Assembly (NCBI GenBank): GCA_049642465.1
Contig: JBAROV010000096.1
Span: forward strand, 1-29,887
Source of the DNA: CAWDPQ01 sp049642465
GTDB lineage: Bacteria > Acidobacteriota > Vicinamibacteria > Vicinamibacterales > 2-12-FULL-66-21
DNA: 29,887 nt
Direction: 5' to 3'
The translations under genes and the position numbers were made by a program. Under the pieces are notes generated by a model. That model saw only the letters and a program-made list of their open reading frames with translations, made no database searches and had not been told where the DNA came from. Positions 15,384 to 22,946 of the stretch are shown piece by piece. Position 1 is the stretch's first letter. Each line of letters starts with the position of its first letter.

Positions 15384-16664
15384 ATGTACGAACGTTTTTA
15401 CGACCTGCGAGAGCGGCCGTTCGCGCTCAGCCCGGATCCGGAATACCTGTATCCCAGCCGGGTACACCGCGAGGCTCTTGATTACCTGCGTTATGGGCTC
15501 GAGAGCCAGGCCGGTTTCGTCGTCATCACGGGGGAGATCGGGTCTGGCAAAACCACGCTGCTGCAGACGCTGCTGCGCGGACTTGACAATCAGACAACGG
15601 TCGGCCGCATCGTCAATACGATCCTCGAGCCGCGCGAACTGCTCGAGACGATCATGATCGATTTCGGCCTCGATCCTGGCGAACGGAGCAAACCGCTGCT
15701 GCTCAGGGACCTGGCGCAGTATCTGGTGGACCAGCGCCTGGCGGGCCGACTGGTACTGCTCGTCATCGACGAGGCGCAGAACCTCACTGCCGCCGCGCTC
15801 GAAGAGCTGCGGATGCTCTCGAATCTCGAGACCGAAAAGTCCAAGCTGCTGCAGATCGTGCTGGTCGGGCAGCCAAATCTGCGCGACAAGCTGGCCTCGG
15901 CGGAACTCGAGCAGCTTCGCCAGCGGATCACGGTTAGTTATCACCTGATGCCGCTCGACGCCGAAGAAACGGCGAATTACATCAATCACCGCCTGCGGCG
16001 GGCCGCCCTGAGTGCGCCGCTTGAAGTCCCGCGGGACGCCACCGACGTGGTCCACGCGCGAAGCCGAGGGGTCCCCCGAATTGTCAACGTTATCTGTGAC
16101 GCCGCGCTGGTCTTCGGGTACGCTGAGGAGCGGCGGCAAATTGATTTGCCGCTGATTCGAGAGGTCCTCACCGAGCTGGAAACCACAGGGATTCTGCCGC
16201 GCGCCGCGTCGCCCGAACCGGCTGCCGCGGTGGCTGCCGTCGTGGCTGATCGCGTGGAGGTGCCGGTCGCACCCCGACGCGTCGAAGCCGTCGCAGCCAC
16301 TGCCACGCCGATCGTGCCTGCCGCGGCTGCGCTCGACGCGCGTCCGTCGCTCGAAATTGCGGTGCCACGGGCGACCGCTGACGAAGCGGCGCGGCGTGTT
16401 GCACTCGTCGAACAGCGCGAGCAGGCGCTCCGACAGCGTGAACGCGAGCTGGCAGAACAGCGCCGTGTTCTCGCCGAAGAGTACCGGTTGCTCCGAACGC
16501 AACGTGCGCCCGCGGCACCCGTCGCGGTCGGCGGCAAAGTCTGCGTGACGGTACCGCCGCGGCCCGCTGCCGCGCGGTTCGCCACGACGCGTCCCGAAGG
16601 TTTCTGGAGCTGGCTGAAACGGCTGATGCTGGGCACATCGCGCCCCGCGGTTGAGGAGAACTAG
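15384..16664 (+). CDS. GspA/ExeA-like AAA ATPase, XrtA-associated type
   Basis: The ATG directly follows the previous TAA. The 426-residue protein opens with MYERFYDLRERPFALSPDPE and has Walker A GEIGSGKTT (50-58), Walker B LVLLVIDEAQNLT (123-135) and an arginine-rich sensor region. This is the signature of the ATPase found in exosortase-associated EPS loci. From about 270 there is an Ala/Val/Pro-rich linker, then a strongly charged coiled coil (about 335-375, ALVEQREQALRQRERELAEQ) and a Trp-containing amphipathic end (GFWSWLKRLMLG) that could touch the membrane. The C-terminal extension seems longer than needed for the ATPase fold. Its exact job in EPS secretion is not established. Confidence 0.85.
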   Translation: MYERFYDLRERPFALSPDPEYLYPSRVHREALDYLRYGLESQAGFVVITGEIGSGKTTLLQTLLRGLDNQTTVGRIVNTILEPRELLETIMIDFGLDPGERSKPLLLRDLAQYLVDQRLAGRLVLLVIDEAQNLTAAALEELRMLSNLETEKSKLLQIVLVGQPNLRDKLASAELEQLRQRITVSYHLMPLDAEETANYINHRLRRAALSAPLEVPRDATDVVHARSRGVPRIVNVICDAALVFGYAEERRQIDLPLIREVLTELETTGILPRAASPEPAAAVAAVVADRVEVPVAPRRVEAVAATATPIVPAAAALDARPSLEIAVPRATADEAARRVALVEQREQALRQRERELAEQRRVLAEEYRLLRTQRAPAAPVAVGGKVCVTVPPRPAAARFATTRPEGFWSWLKRLMLGTSRPAVEEN

Positions 16665-16690
16665 TTCGTTTTCTTCATCGAGGAGAGCCG

Positions 16691-18046
16691 ATGTCAGCGC
16701 TTGCAGCTTCGCTTCTGGAACGCATCAAATCCCGCCGGGCCCGGACCGGTGTCGTCGGACTCGGCTACGTCGGGTTGCCCTTGGCCGTCGAACTCGCGAA
16801 AGCCGGATTCCATGCCACCGGCATCGATCTGGACGAGCGGAAAATCCAGGCAATTTCCGAGGGGCGCTCCTACATTCCGGATGTTGCGTCGGCCGACGTC
16901 GCCGCGCTGCGCAAGGCTGGCAAGCTCGACGCCACGAGCGACTTCGCCGTCGTCAAGGAACTCGACACCATCAACATCTGCGTACCGACGCCGCTGCGCA
17001 AGACGAAGGACCCCGACATGTCCTACATCGTCTCGGCGGTCGAGGCGATCGCCAAATACCTTCACCCCGGGCTACTGGTCGTGCTCGAGTCGACGACGTA
17101 TCCGGGCACGACGGATGAAGTCGTCCAGCCGCTTCTCGAAGCGACAGGGCTGAAGGCGGGCAAGGACTTCTTCATCGCCTTTTCGCCCGAGCGCGTCGAT
17201 CCAGGCAACCCGACCTTCCAGACGCACAACGTCCCGAAGGTGGTGGGAGGATTAACGCCCGAGTGTTCAAAGCTTGCGGCCGCTCTCTACGGGTCGGCCA
17301 TCGAGACGATCGTGCCGGTCAGTTCGACACGTGTCGCCGAGATGGTCAAGCTCCTCGAAAACACCTTCCGCGCGGTGAATATCGGGCTGGTGAACGAGCT
17401 GGCGCTGATGTGCGACCGCATGAATATCGATGTATGGGAAGTCGTTGACGCGGCAAAGACGAAGCCCTTCGGGTTCATGGCGTTTTATCCCGGTCCCGGT
17501 CTCGGCGGCCACTGCATCCCGATCGACCCGTTCTATCTCTCGTGGAAGGCCAAGCAGAGCGGGTTCGATCCCCGATTCATCGAACTCGCCGGCCACATCA
17601 ACGGCGGCATGCCGCACTACGTCGTGGACAAAGTGGCGGAGGCTCTCAACACCAAACGGAAGGCGATCAACGGGTCGCGGATTCTGATCATGGGCGTCGC
17701 CTACAAGCGTGACATCGATGACATGCGCGAGTCTCCGGCGCTCGACGTCATGGGTCTGCTGCACGAAAAGGGTGGGCAGATCGAGTACGCGGATCCGTTC
17801 GTGCCGGAAGTGCACGGCCGCGAGTGGTCGGGGCGTTTCGACATCCACGCGGTCGACGCGGGGAGCGGCTCATATGGCAAGTACGACTGCGTGGTGATTG
17901 TCACCGATCACAAGGCCATCGATTACGAAGCTCTGGCAGCGGAAGCGGACCTGGTTGTGGACACGAGAAACGCGATCAAGAAACCGTACGCGCACGTGTT
18001 CCGGCTTGGAGCGCCGCGTCCGGAGGCGCAAGGGGTTGTCACTTGA
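16691..18046 (+). CDS. UDP-sugar 6-dehydrogenase (UDP-GlcNAc/UDP-ManNAc type)
   Basis: This 451-residue NAD-dependent enzyme oxidises the C6 of a UDP-sugar to a uronic acid, feeding acidic residues to the polymer. It has the Rossmann motif GLGYVGLP (23-30) and the segments CVPTPL, ESTTYPGTT and FSPERVDPGN. The catalytic-site stretch GPGLGGHCIPIDP carries Cys275, and the C-terminal NAD/UDP-binding half begins near MGVAYKRDIDDMRESPAL. These features fit the WbpA/WecC group acting on N-acetylated UDP-hexosamines better than UDP-glucose dehydrogenase, but specificity is not certain. GAGGAG-type ribosome binding site lies just upstream. It is the last gene before the 18052-18117 repeat. Confidence 0.9.
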   Translation: MSALAASLLERIKSRRARTGVVGLGYVGLPLAVELAKAGFHATGIDLDERKIQAISEGRSYIPDVASADVAALRKAGKLDATSDFAVVKELDTINICVPTPLRKTKDPDMSYIVSAVEAIAKYLHPGLLVVLESTTYPGTTDEVVQPLLEATGLKAGKDFFIAFSPERVDPGNPTFQTHNVPKVVGGLTPECSKLAAALYGSAIETIVPVSSTRVAEMVKLLENTFRAVNIGLVNELALMCDRMNIDVWEVVDAAKTKPFGFMAFYPGPGLGGHCIPIDPFYLSWKAKQSGFDPRFIELAGHINGGMPHYVVDKVAEALNTKRKAINGSRILIMGVAYKRDIDDMRESPALDVMGLLHEKGGQIEYADPFVPEVHGREWSGRFDIHAVDAGSGSYGKYDCVVIVTDHKAIDYEALAAEADLVVDTRNAIKKPYAHVFRLGAPRPEAQGVVT

Positions 18047-18051
18047 ATCTC

Positions 18052-18117
18052 GTCAGTCGCTGGTTGCTGCCAGCTATCCGTTGCTGACTGACCAGCGACT
18101 AGCGACCAGCGACTGAC
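18052..18117. repeat. Palindromic intergenic element with heptamer repeats
   Basis: GTCAGTCGCTGGTTGCT (18052-18068) pairs with 18101-18117 with one G-T pair, leaving a 32-base loop. The right side consists of three tandem 7-base units of the form YAGCGAC (18093-18113). It lies in the 90-base gap between the sugar dehydrogenase and the glycosyltransferase block. It may be a terminator or mRNA-stabilising hairpin, or one copy of a genome-wide dispersed repeat. Confidence 0.7.
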
Positions 18118-18136
18118 AGGGCGAAGCATCGACTTT

Positions 18137-19246
18137 ATGGAGAACCTGTTCTGGATTTCGGCGCTTCTGGTTGGGTACGTGTACGTGGGGTACCCGCTCC
18201 TGATAGCGCTTCTCGCCCGTTTCCGCCGCAGCCCGCGCAAGGCCTGCTTCCAGCCGGGTACCTGGCCGTCCATATCGATCATCGTCGCCGCGAGAAACGA
18301 GGGCACGCGTTTGCCCGGGCGCATCCGGAACCTTCTCGAGACGTTCTACCCGGGTCAGCGCGAGATCATCGTCGTCTCCGATGGCTCGACCGACGAAACG
18401 GCGGAAGCGATCGCGCCATTCGGTGACGATGTGCGCCTCATCGAATTGCGGCCCGGCGGGAAGCCACGGGCCCTTAATGCGGGAGTTGCCGCGGCCCGCG
18501 GGGACATTCTCGTCTTCGCCGATGCGCGCCAGCGGTTTGCCGAAGACGCGCTCCAGGAGTTGATGGCGAACTTCACAGATCCGACCGTTGGCGGTGCCAG
18601 TGGTCAGCTGGTGCTCGATTGCGAGATCGGAGAAACGGCCTCGAGCGTTGGAGACGGCCTCGGGCTCTATTGGAAGTACGAGAAGTGGCAACGGCGCAAT
18701 GAGTCACGGCTTCGCTCGACACTCGGCGCAACGGGTGCGATCTACGCCCTTCGCCGTCAGCTGTGGCAGCCCCTGCCCTCAGATACGCTCCTCGACGATG
18801 TCCTGGCACCGATGAGGGCCGTGCTTGCGGGTTACCGGATCGTGTTCGACGAGCGCGCGATCGCGTTCGATCACACAGCCCCCGACGCATCCGTTGAGAC
18901 GAGACGGAAGACGCGAACGCTCGCCGGCAACTACCAAATCCTGGCGCTCGAGCCCCGGCTGCTTGTGCCGTTCGTCAATCCGGTGTGGCTGCAGTATGTG
19001 TCACACAAGTTCGGCCGTCTGTTGGTTCCGTGGGCGCTCGTCGGTTTGTTGGCGTCGAGCGCCGCGTTAGCTGGCTCGCACCCGTTATTTGCCGCCTCGC
19101 TCGTCCTGCAGGTGTGCTTTTACGGGTTGGCGGCCGTCGGCGCGTGGTTCGAGGCAAGGTCTGTCGCAGACGAAAGCGATCGATTGCCGCGCGACGCGAA
19201 GTTCGACCGCACCGAGCCGCTCGCGGCCGGTAAGGAGGCGAGGTGA
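18137..19246 (+). CDS. Membrane GT2 glycosyltransferase, possibly C-terminally split
   Basis: This 369-residue family-2 glycosyltransferase has one N-terminal membrane helix (about 4-27) and a GT-A catalytic domain. Visible motifs are SIIVAARNEG, VSDGSTDET (D82), FADARQ (DxD position, D129), TLLDDVLAPM (D220, D221) and RRKTRT in the place of QxxRW. Two C-terminal membrane helices follow (about 295-335) and then a charged tail that stops at 19246. Related BcsA/IcaA-like enzymes usually continue into another membrane helix. Here that segment appears to be encoded by the next small frame (19243-19356), overlapping by four bases with a strong ribosome binding site. Acceptor and donor are unknown. 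Confidence 0.82.
   Translation: MENLFWISALLVGYVYVGYPLLIALLARFRRSPRKACFQPGTWPSISIIVAARNEGTRLPGRIRNLLETFYPGQREIIVVSDGSTDETAEAIAPFGDDVRLIELRPGGKPRALNAGVAAARGDILVFADARQRFAEDALQELMANFTDPTVGGASGQLVLDCEIGETASSVGDGLGLYWKYEKWQRRNESRLRSTLGATGAIYALRRQLWQPLPSDTLLDDVLAPMRAVLAGYRIVFDERAIAFDHTAPDASVETRRKTRTLAGNYQILALEPRLLVPFVNPVWLQYVSHKFGRLLVPWALVGLLASSAALAGSHPLFAASLVLQVCFYGLAAVGAWFEARSVADESDRLPRDAKFDRTEPLAAGKEAR
19231..19238 (+). promoter_or_regulatory. Perfect Shine-Dalgarno for the 37-residue ORF
   Basis: TAAGGAGG ends four bases before the GTG at 19243. It lies inside the end of the upstream glycosyltransferase gene and is the strongest ribosome binding site I noticed in the window, supporting separate translation of the small frame. 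Confidence 0.6.
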
Positions 19247-19356
19247 GTCAGACGATTCGCCGGCTGGCACGGCTGGCGTTCACCTTCGTGATGATGAACT
19301 ACGCCGCGGTCGCCGGCCTGTTCGCGCTGCGTCAGGGCCGCCACTTATGGAAATGA
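19243..19356 (+). CDS. 37-residue membrane peptide, probable detached GT2 tail
   Basis: GTG at 19243 overlaps the preceding TGA (GTGA) and follows TAAGGAGG with good spacing. The product begins MSQTIRRLARLAFT, continues with one hydrophobic helix (FTFVMMNYAAVAGLFAL) and ends RQGRHLWK. It looks like the last membrane helix of a membrane GT2 enzyme. Either the gene was split by a frameshift and re-initiates, or it is a true small subunit. A sequencing error in the overlap could also produce this picture, but the ribosome binding site argues against that. It is too short for most gene callers. Confidence 0.5.
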   Translation: MSQTIRRLARLAFTFVMMNYAAVAGLFALRQGRHLWK

Positions 19357-19381
19357 TGGAACGGCGAAGGAACTGAGGGCG

Positions 19382-20833
19382 ATGGGCGAGCGTCTGACAT
19401 TTGGATACGGTACGTCGCCACAAGGCGGGGAAGCTCCGTCGCGCGACGGAGGTCCGTCGGGCCCCACGCCTCCGCCATCGACAGCTCGCGCGCAGATTCA
19501 CTTTGCGGAACCCGTGCGACGGGACTGGGCGTATGTCGGCCTGCTGGCGTTTACCGCTTTTCTGTTCTTCCGGCCCCAGGACCAGCTCACCGCACTCCAG
19601 CCGCTGCATCTCGCGGAAGTGTCTGCAGTCTTCGGCCTCATTGCGATGGCGATTGGGCGATTGTCACGGAGTTTGCCGGTGACTCGCGTCACTCCAGAGC
19701 TTCTTGGTGTGGTGGCGCTCGGCGGCGTCATCATCCTCACCGCCCCGTTTTCGATCTGGACAGGTGGCGCCATCAGCACCTTCACGGAGCTCTATGTCAA
19801 GGTCCTCTTGATTTTTCTCCTGATGGTGAACACCCTGCTGTGGCCCAGACGCGTCGAGCAGGTCACGTGGTTAATCGTCCTCGCCACCGGTTATATCGCC
19901 TTCCGGGCGGTGTTCGACTACGCGCGCGGGGTCAATCTTATCGAAAACGGGCGAGTGCGCGGGGCCATCGGCGGCATGTTCCAGAACTCGAACGATCTCG
20001 CACTCAACATGGTGGCGATCCTTCCGCTGGCTTTGTCGTTCGTATTCAGGCGCGTCTCGCTGGTCCAGCGAGGTATTGCCGCCGCCTGTACTGGGCTGAT
20101 GTTCGTGACGATCGTCGTTTCGCAGTCGCGCAGCGGCTCGCTCGGACTTGGTGCGGCATTGGTTGTGATGGCGGTGCTGACGATGCGCCGAAAACCCGGT
20201 TTAGTGGCCGCCGGTGCCATCGTGGCGATTCTCGCCGTTCCGATGCTCCCCGACTCCTACTGGGCTCGGCTGGCGAGCATTACCAACGCGGAGAAGGACG
20301 CGACCGGTTCGCGCGAGGCCCGATCGATTCTGCTGCGCGAATCGTACGACGCGTTCCTCGACCACCCGCTCACGGGCGTCGGCGCCGGCCAGTTCAAGAA
20401 CTACCAGCCCGACGGTCGTGTCGAATCGTGGCACGAAAGCCATAACGCTATACTTCAGGTCGCGGCGGAACTCGGCGTTCTCGGCCTGCTGACGTTTCTG
20501 TTCCTGCTGTTCCGCGCGCTCTACGCACCCACGCAGACGCGGCATCTGTTGAAGCGATTCGGCCCGGGTCGCCGGCGTGGTTCGACGCCATCAACCGACA
20601 TTCTGCCCGCGGATGAACAGGAGTTTCTCGCCGCCCACGCAGCCGCGATGTCCGCCGCCCTGGTGGGATGGTTCGTGTGTTCGCTCTTCGCCTCGGTCGC
20701 GTATCACTGGACGCTCTACTACCTGATGGCGCTGGCGATCGGCCCGCGCGAGTACCTGATCGATCGTCTGGCGGCCGCCCGGCCGCTCAGACGCAAACGC
20801 GCGGCGCCGGTTGTTGCGGAGGCGCACGCATGA
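19382..20833 (+). CDS. O-antigen ligase/polymerase family protein (Wzy/WaaL-like)
   Basis: This 483-residue polytopic membrane protein has a Pro/Gly-rich cytoplasmic N-terminus of about 45 residues and then about 10-12 membrane helices. GMFQNSNDLALNMVAIL and SQSRSGSLGLG are in the middle, and a large periplasmic loop contains HPLTGVGAGQFKNY and WHESHNAILQVAAELGVLG, the hallmark of the O-antigen ligase (Wzy_C) domain. It should join lipid-linked repeat units into polymer, taking substrate from the flippase at 11853-13421. Family membership does not separate polymerase from ligase; the EPS context favours polymerase. The stop overlaps the next start (ATGA). Confidence 0.87.
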   Translation: MGERLTFGYGTSPQGGEAPSRDGGPSGPTPPPSTARAQIHFAEPVRRDWAYVGLLAFTAFLFFRPQDQLTALQPLHLAEVSAVFGLIAMAIGRLSRSLPVTRVTPELLGVVALGGVIILTAPFSIWTGGAISTFTELYVKVLLIFLLMVNTLLWPRRVEQVTWLIVLATGYIAFRAVFDYARGVNLIENGRVRGAIGGMFQNSNDLALNMVAILPLALSFVFRRVSLVQRGIAAACTGLMFVTIVVSQSRSGSLGLGAALVVMAVLTMRRKPGLVAAGAIVAILAVPMLPDSYWARLASITNAEKDATGSREARSILLRESYDAFLDHPLTGVGAGQFKNYQPDGRVESWHESHNAILQVAAELGVLGLLTFLFLLFRALYAPTQTRHLLKRFGPGRRRGSTPSTDILPADEQEFLAAHAAAMSAALVGWFVCSLFASVAYHWTLYYLMALAIGPREYLIDRLAAARPLRRKRAAPVVAEAHA

Positions 20834-22017
20834 ACGGAGTGCTGCGGGCTTTGGCCGGAAGCAGGCGACGCATTCGCCGAGTCGACGAATATTTCAGCCG
20901 TCGACATGGGAGCCGTCGCATCCTCATTGATGCGCGAACGCCGGTGAACTACACCATGGTGGCACCCATCGTACGCGCGCTGGAGGCCGATCCTCGTGTC
21001 ACGTTGTTTTTCACGGCCAGCGAGGAGCCCCGCCGAATCACCCGGATTTATCACGAGGCGCCACACGCGCGGCTCATCCATCCGGGCCGTGCGGCGCTCA
21101 TGAAATTCGATGCCTACGTCGCGTCCGACTTCATGTGGGCGATCCTGCCCAGGGGCACAACGCGCGTACAGGTGTTTCACGGCGTCGCCGGCAAGTACGG
21201 CTTCGACGCGCCAGACAGCAGCATGCTCGGGTGGGATCGGTATTTCTTCGTGAACGAGCGGCGGTTGAACAATTTTCTCTCGAGTGGCGCCCTGGCGCCG
21301 GACAGTCCGGCGATCCGGCTGATTGGCCTGCCAAAGGTCGACTGCGTCGTCAATGGCGCATTCGAGCGCGAAGCGGTTCTCTCAGCGCTCAGACTGAATC
21401 CAGAACAACCGACGGTGTTGTATGCGCCGACATGGTCGCCGGCCTCGTCACTGAACGACATCGGCATCGAACTCATCACCGGCCTGTGCCGCATGCCGGT
21501 GAACGTGATTGTGAAACTGCACGATCGATCGCGGGACCTGCGCCGCCGCTACTCAGGGGGCATCGACTGGGTGCAACGCATCCGACCGATGCTGCCTCCG
21601 GGACGTGCCGTCATCGGATCCGGGCACGACATATCGCCGTATCTGGTGGCGGCGGATTTGATGATCACGGACCACAGCTCTGCAGGGTTCGAGTTCCTGC
21701 TGCGCGACCGTCCACTGGTCCGGATCCATCGGCCGCAGTTGATCCAACTCGCGAAGATTCACCGGGACTACGTCACGCTGCTCACTACGGCGTCGCACTC
21801 CACCCTGGATGTGCCGGCCACCCTCAAGGCTGTCGAACGCGGCCTCGCTGAACCGGAGGCGCATTCCGCCGAGCGACGGCGGGTGGCATCGGAGCTCTTC
21901 TATCGTCCAGGATCGGCGACCGAGCGTTCGGTTCGAGCGCTCTATGAAGTCATCGAACTGGCTCCCTCGCCAGGAGCCCTTGCACGACGGGAGGCGCCAT
22001 GCCAACTGTCAGCGTGA
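20830..22017 (+). CDS. TagB/TagF-like CDP-glycerol glycerophosphotransferase family protein (1)
   Basis: The ATG overlaps the previous TGA; a longer upstream open frame is not needed. The 395-residue protein has the GT-B type pattern of the CDP-glycerol glycerophosphotransferase family: VFHGVAGK (116-123), VLYAPTWSP (197-205), IVKLHD (227-232) and ITDHSSAGFEFLLRDRPLV (279-297). In Gram-positives this family adds glycerol- or ribitol-phosphate to wall teichoic acid; in Gram-negatives, members occur in capsule and O-antigen loci. A paralogue follows at 22943-24157. No glycerol-3-phosphate cytidylyltransferase (TagD) is visible, but a LicC-like cytidylyltransferase-family gene is in the locus. 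The donor is unknown. Confidence 0.8.
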   Translation: MNGVLRALAGSRRRIRRVDEYFSRRHGSRRILIDARTPVNYTMVAPIVRALEADPRVTLFFTASEEPRRITRIYHEAPHARLIHPGRAALMKFDAYVASDFMWAILPRGTTRVQVFHGVAGKYGFDAPDSSMLGWDRYFFVNERRLNNFLSSGALAPDSPAIRLIGLPKVDCVVNGAFEREAVLSALRLNPEQPTVLYAPTWSPASSLNDIGIELITGLCRMPVNVIVKLHDRSRDLRRRYSGGIDWVQRIRPMLPPGRAVIGSGHDISPYLVAADLMITDHSSAGFEFLLRDRPLVRIHRPQLIQLAKIHRDYVTLLTTASHSTLDVPATLKAVERGLAEPEAHSAERRRVASELFYRPGSATERSVRALYEVIELAPSPGALARREAPCQLSA

Positions 22018-22946
22018 TCATGCCGGCCTACAACGTCGAGCCGTACATTGGCGAAGCGATTGAGTCGGTTATCGCTCAGACCTACACCGACTGGGAGCTC
22101 CTCATCATCGATGATGGATCGCCCGACGAGAGCGGCGCCGTTGCCGCCTCGTACGCCGCCTGCGATCGTCGCATACGCGTCGCGCACCAGGCCAACGCCG
22201 GCCTCTCGGCGGCGAGGAATCATGCGATTCGCCTCGCACGCGGCCAGTTCGTGGCGATTCTCGATAGCGACGACCTGTGGCAGCCGTCCTTCCTTGCGGC
22301 GCAGATGGCTCTGCTTCAGCAGCACCCGGACATCGACATCGTGACCGGAAATGCGTGGAACCTGGGCAGCTGGCGCGACGGCACCCCGTGGCGTCCCTAC
22401 CCGGATCCCAGGCCTCAGCCGACGCTCGTTGAGATTCTGCGCGACGAACAAGCGGTCTTCATCATGTCCGTCATTCGTCGGCGAGTCTTCGAAACGATCG
22501 GTGGCTTCGACGAATCATTGCGCTCCAACGAGGACTACCACTTCTGGCTCAGAGCGGCGCTCGCCGGGTTCAAGTTCATGCGCAACGACCGGCCGCTTGC
22601 CTTCTATCGCCGGCGCGAGGGGAGCCTGTCGGCAAGCGATGTTCGGATGACGCGTGGCATCCTCCGCGTGTACGAGAAGTTCAGGCCCCATCTGCTGCCG
22701 ATGCCCGCCGGACTGGAAGTGCTCGACGCCCAGGTTGCGCGATTCCAGTGCGAACTGCTCGCCGCCGAAGCGCGGGACGCCATCGCCTCCGGGCACCTCA
22801 ACGTTGCCGCGAGCCGGCTCGCCGAATTGTTCTGGCGCCAGGGTGGTGCCCTGGTCGGGGTCATCAGCCTGATGGCAAGGTGGACGCCGCGGCTCCTCAT
22901 ACGTGCGTATCAATTGCGACGGACCAAGCAGGAGGCGTCGTTGTGA
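21999..22946 (+). CDS. GT2 family glycosyltransferase
   Basis: The ATG lies inside the end of the previous gene (19-base overlap), preceded by GGGAGG. The 315-residue soluble enzyme has the GT-A start (VSVIMPAYNVEPYIGEAIES), IIDDGSPDES, a clear DxD motif in ILDSDDLWQP and the catalytic-base region SNEDYHFWLRA. A C-terminal helical extension of about 80 residues ends in a basic segment. It would add one sugar to the growing lipid-linked repeat unit on the cytoplasmic face. Specificity is unreadable. Confidence 0.88.
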   Translation: MPTVSVIMPAYNVEPYIGEAIESVIAQTYTDWELLIIDDGSPDESGAVAASYAACDRRIRVAHQANAGLSAARNHAIRLARGQFVAILDSDDLWQPSFLAAQMALLQQHPDIDIVTGNAWNLGSWRDGTPWRPYPDPRPQPTLVEILRDEQAVFIMSVIRRRVFETIGGFDESLRSNEDYHFWLRAALAGFKFMRNDRPLAFYRRREGSLSASDVRMTRGILRVYEKFRPHLLPMPAGLEVLDAQVARFQCELLAAEARDAIASGHLNVAASRLAELFWRQGGALVGVISLMARWTPRLLIRAYQLRRTKQEASL

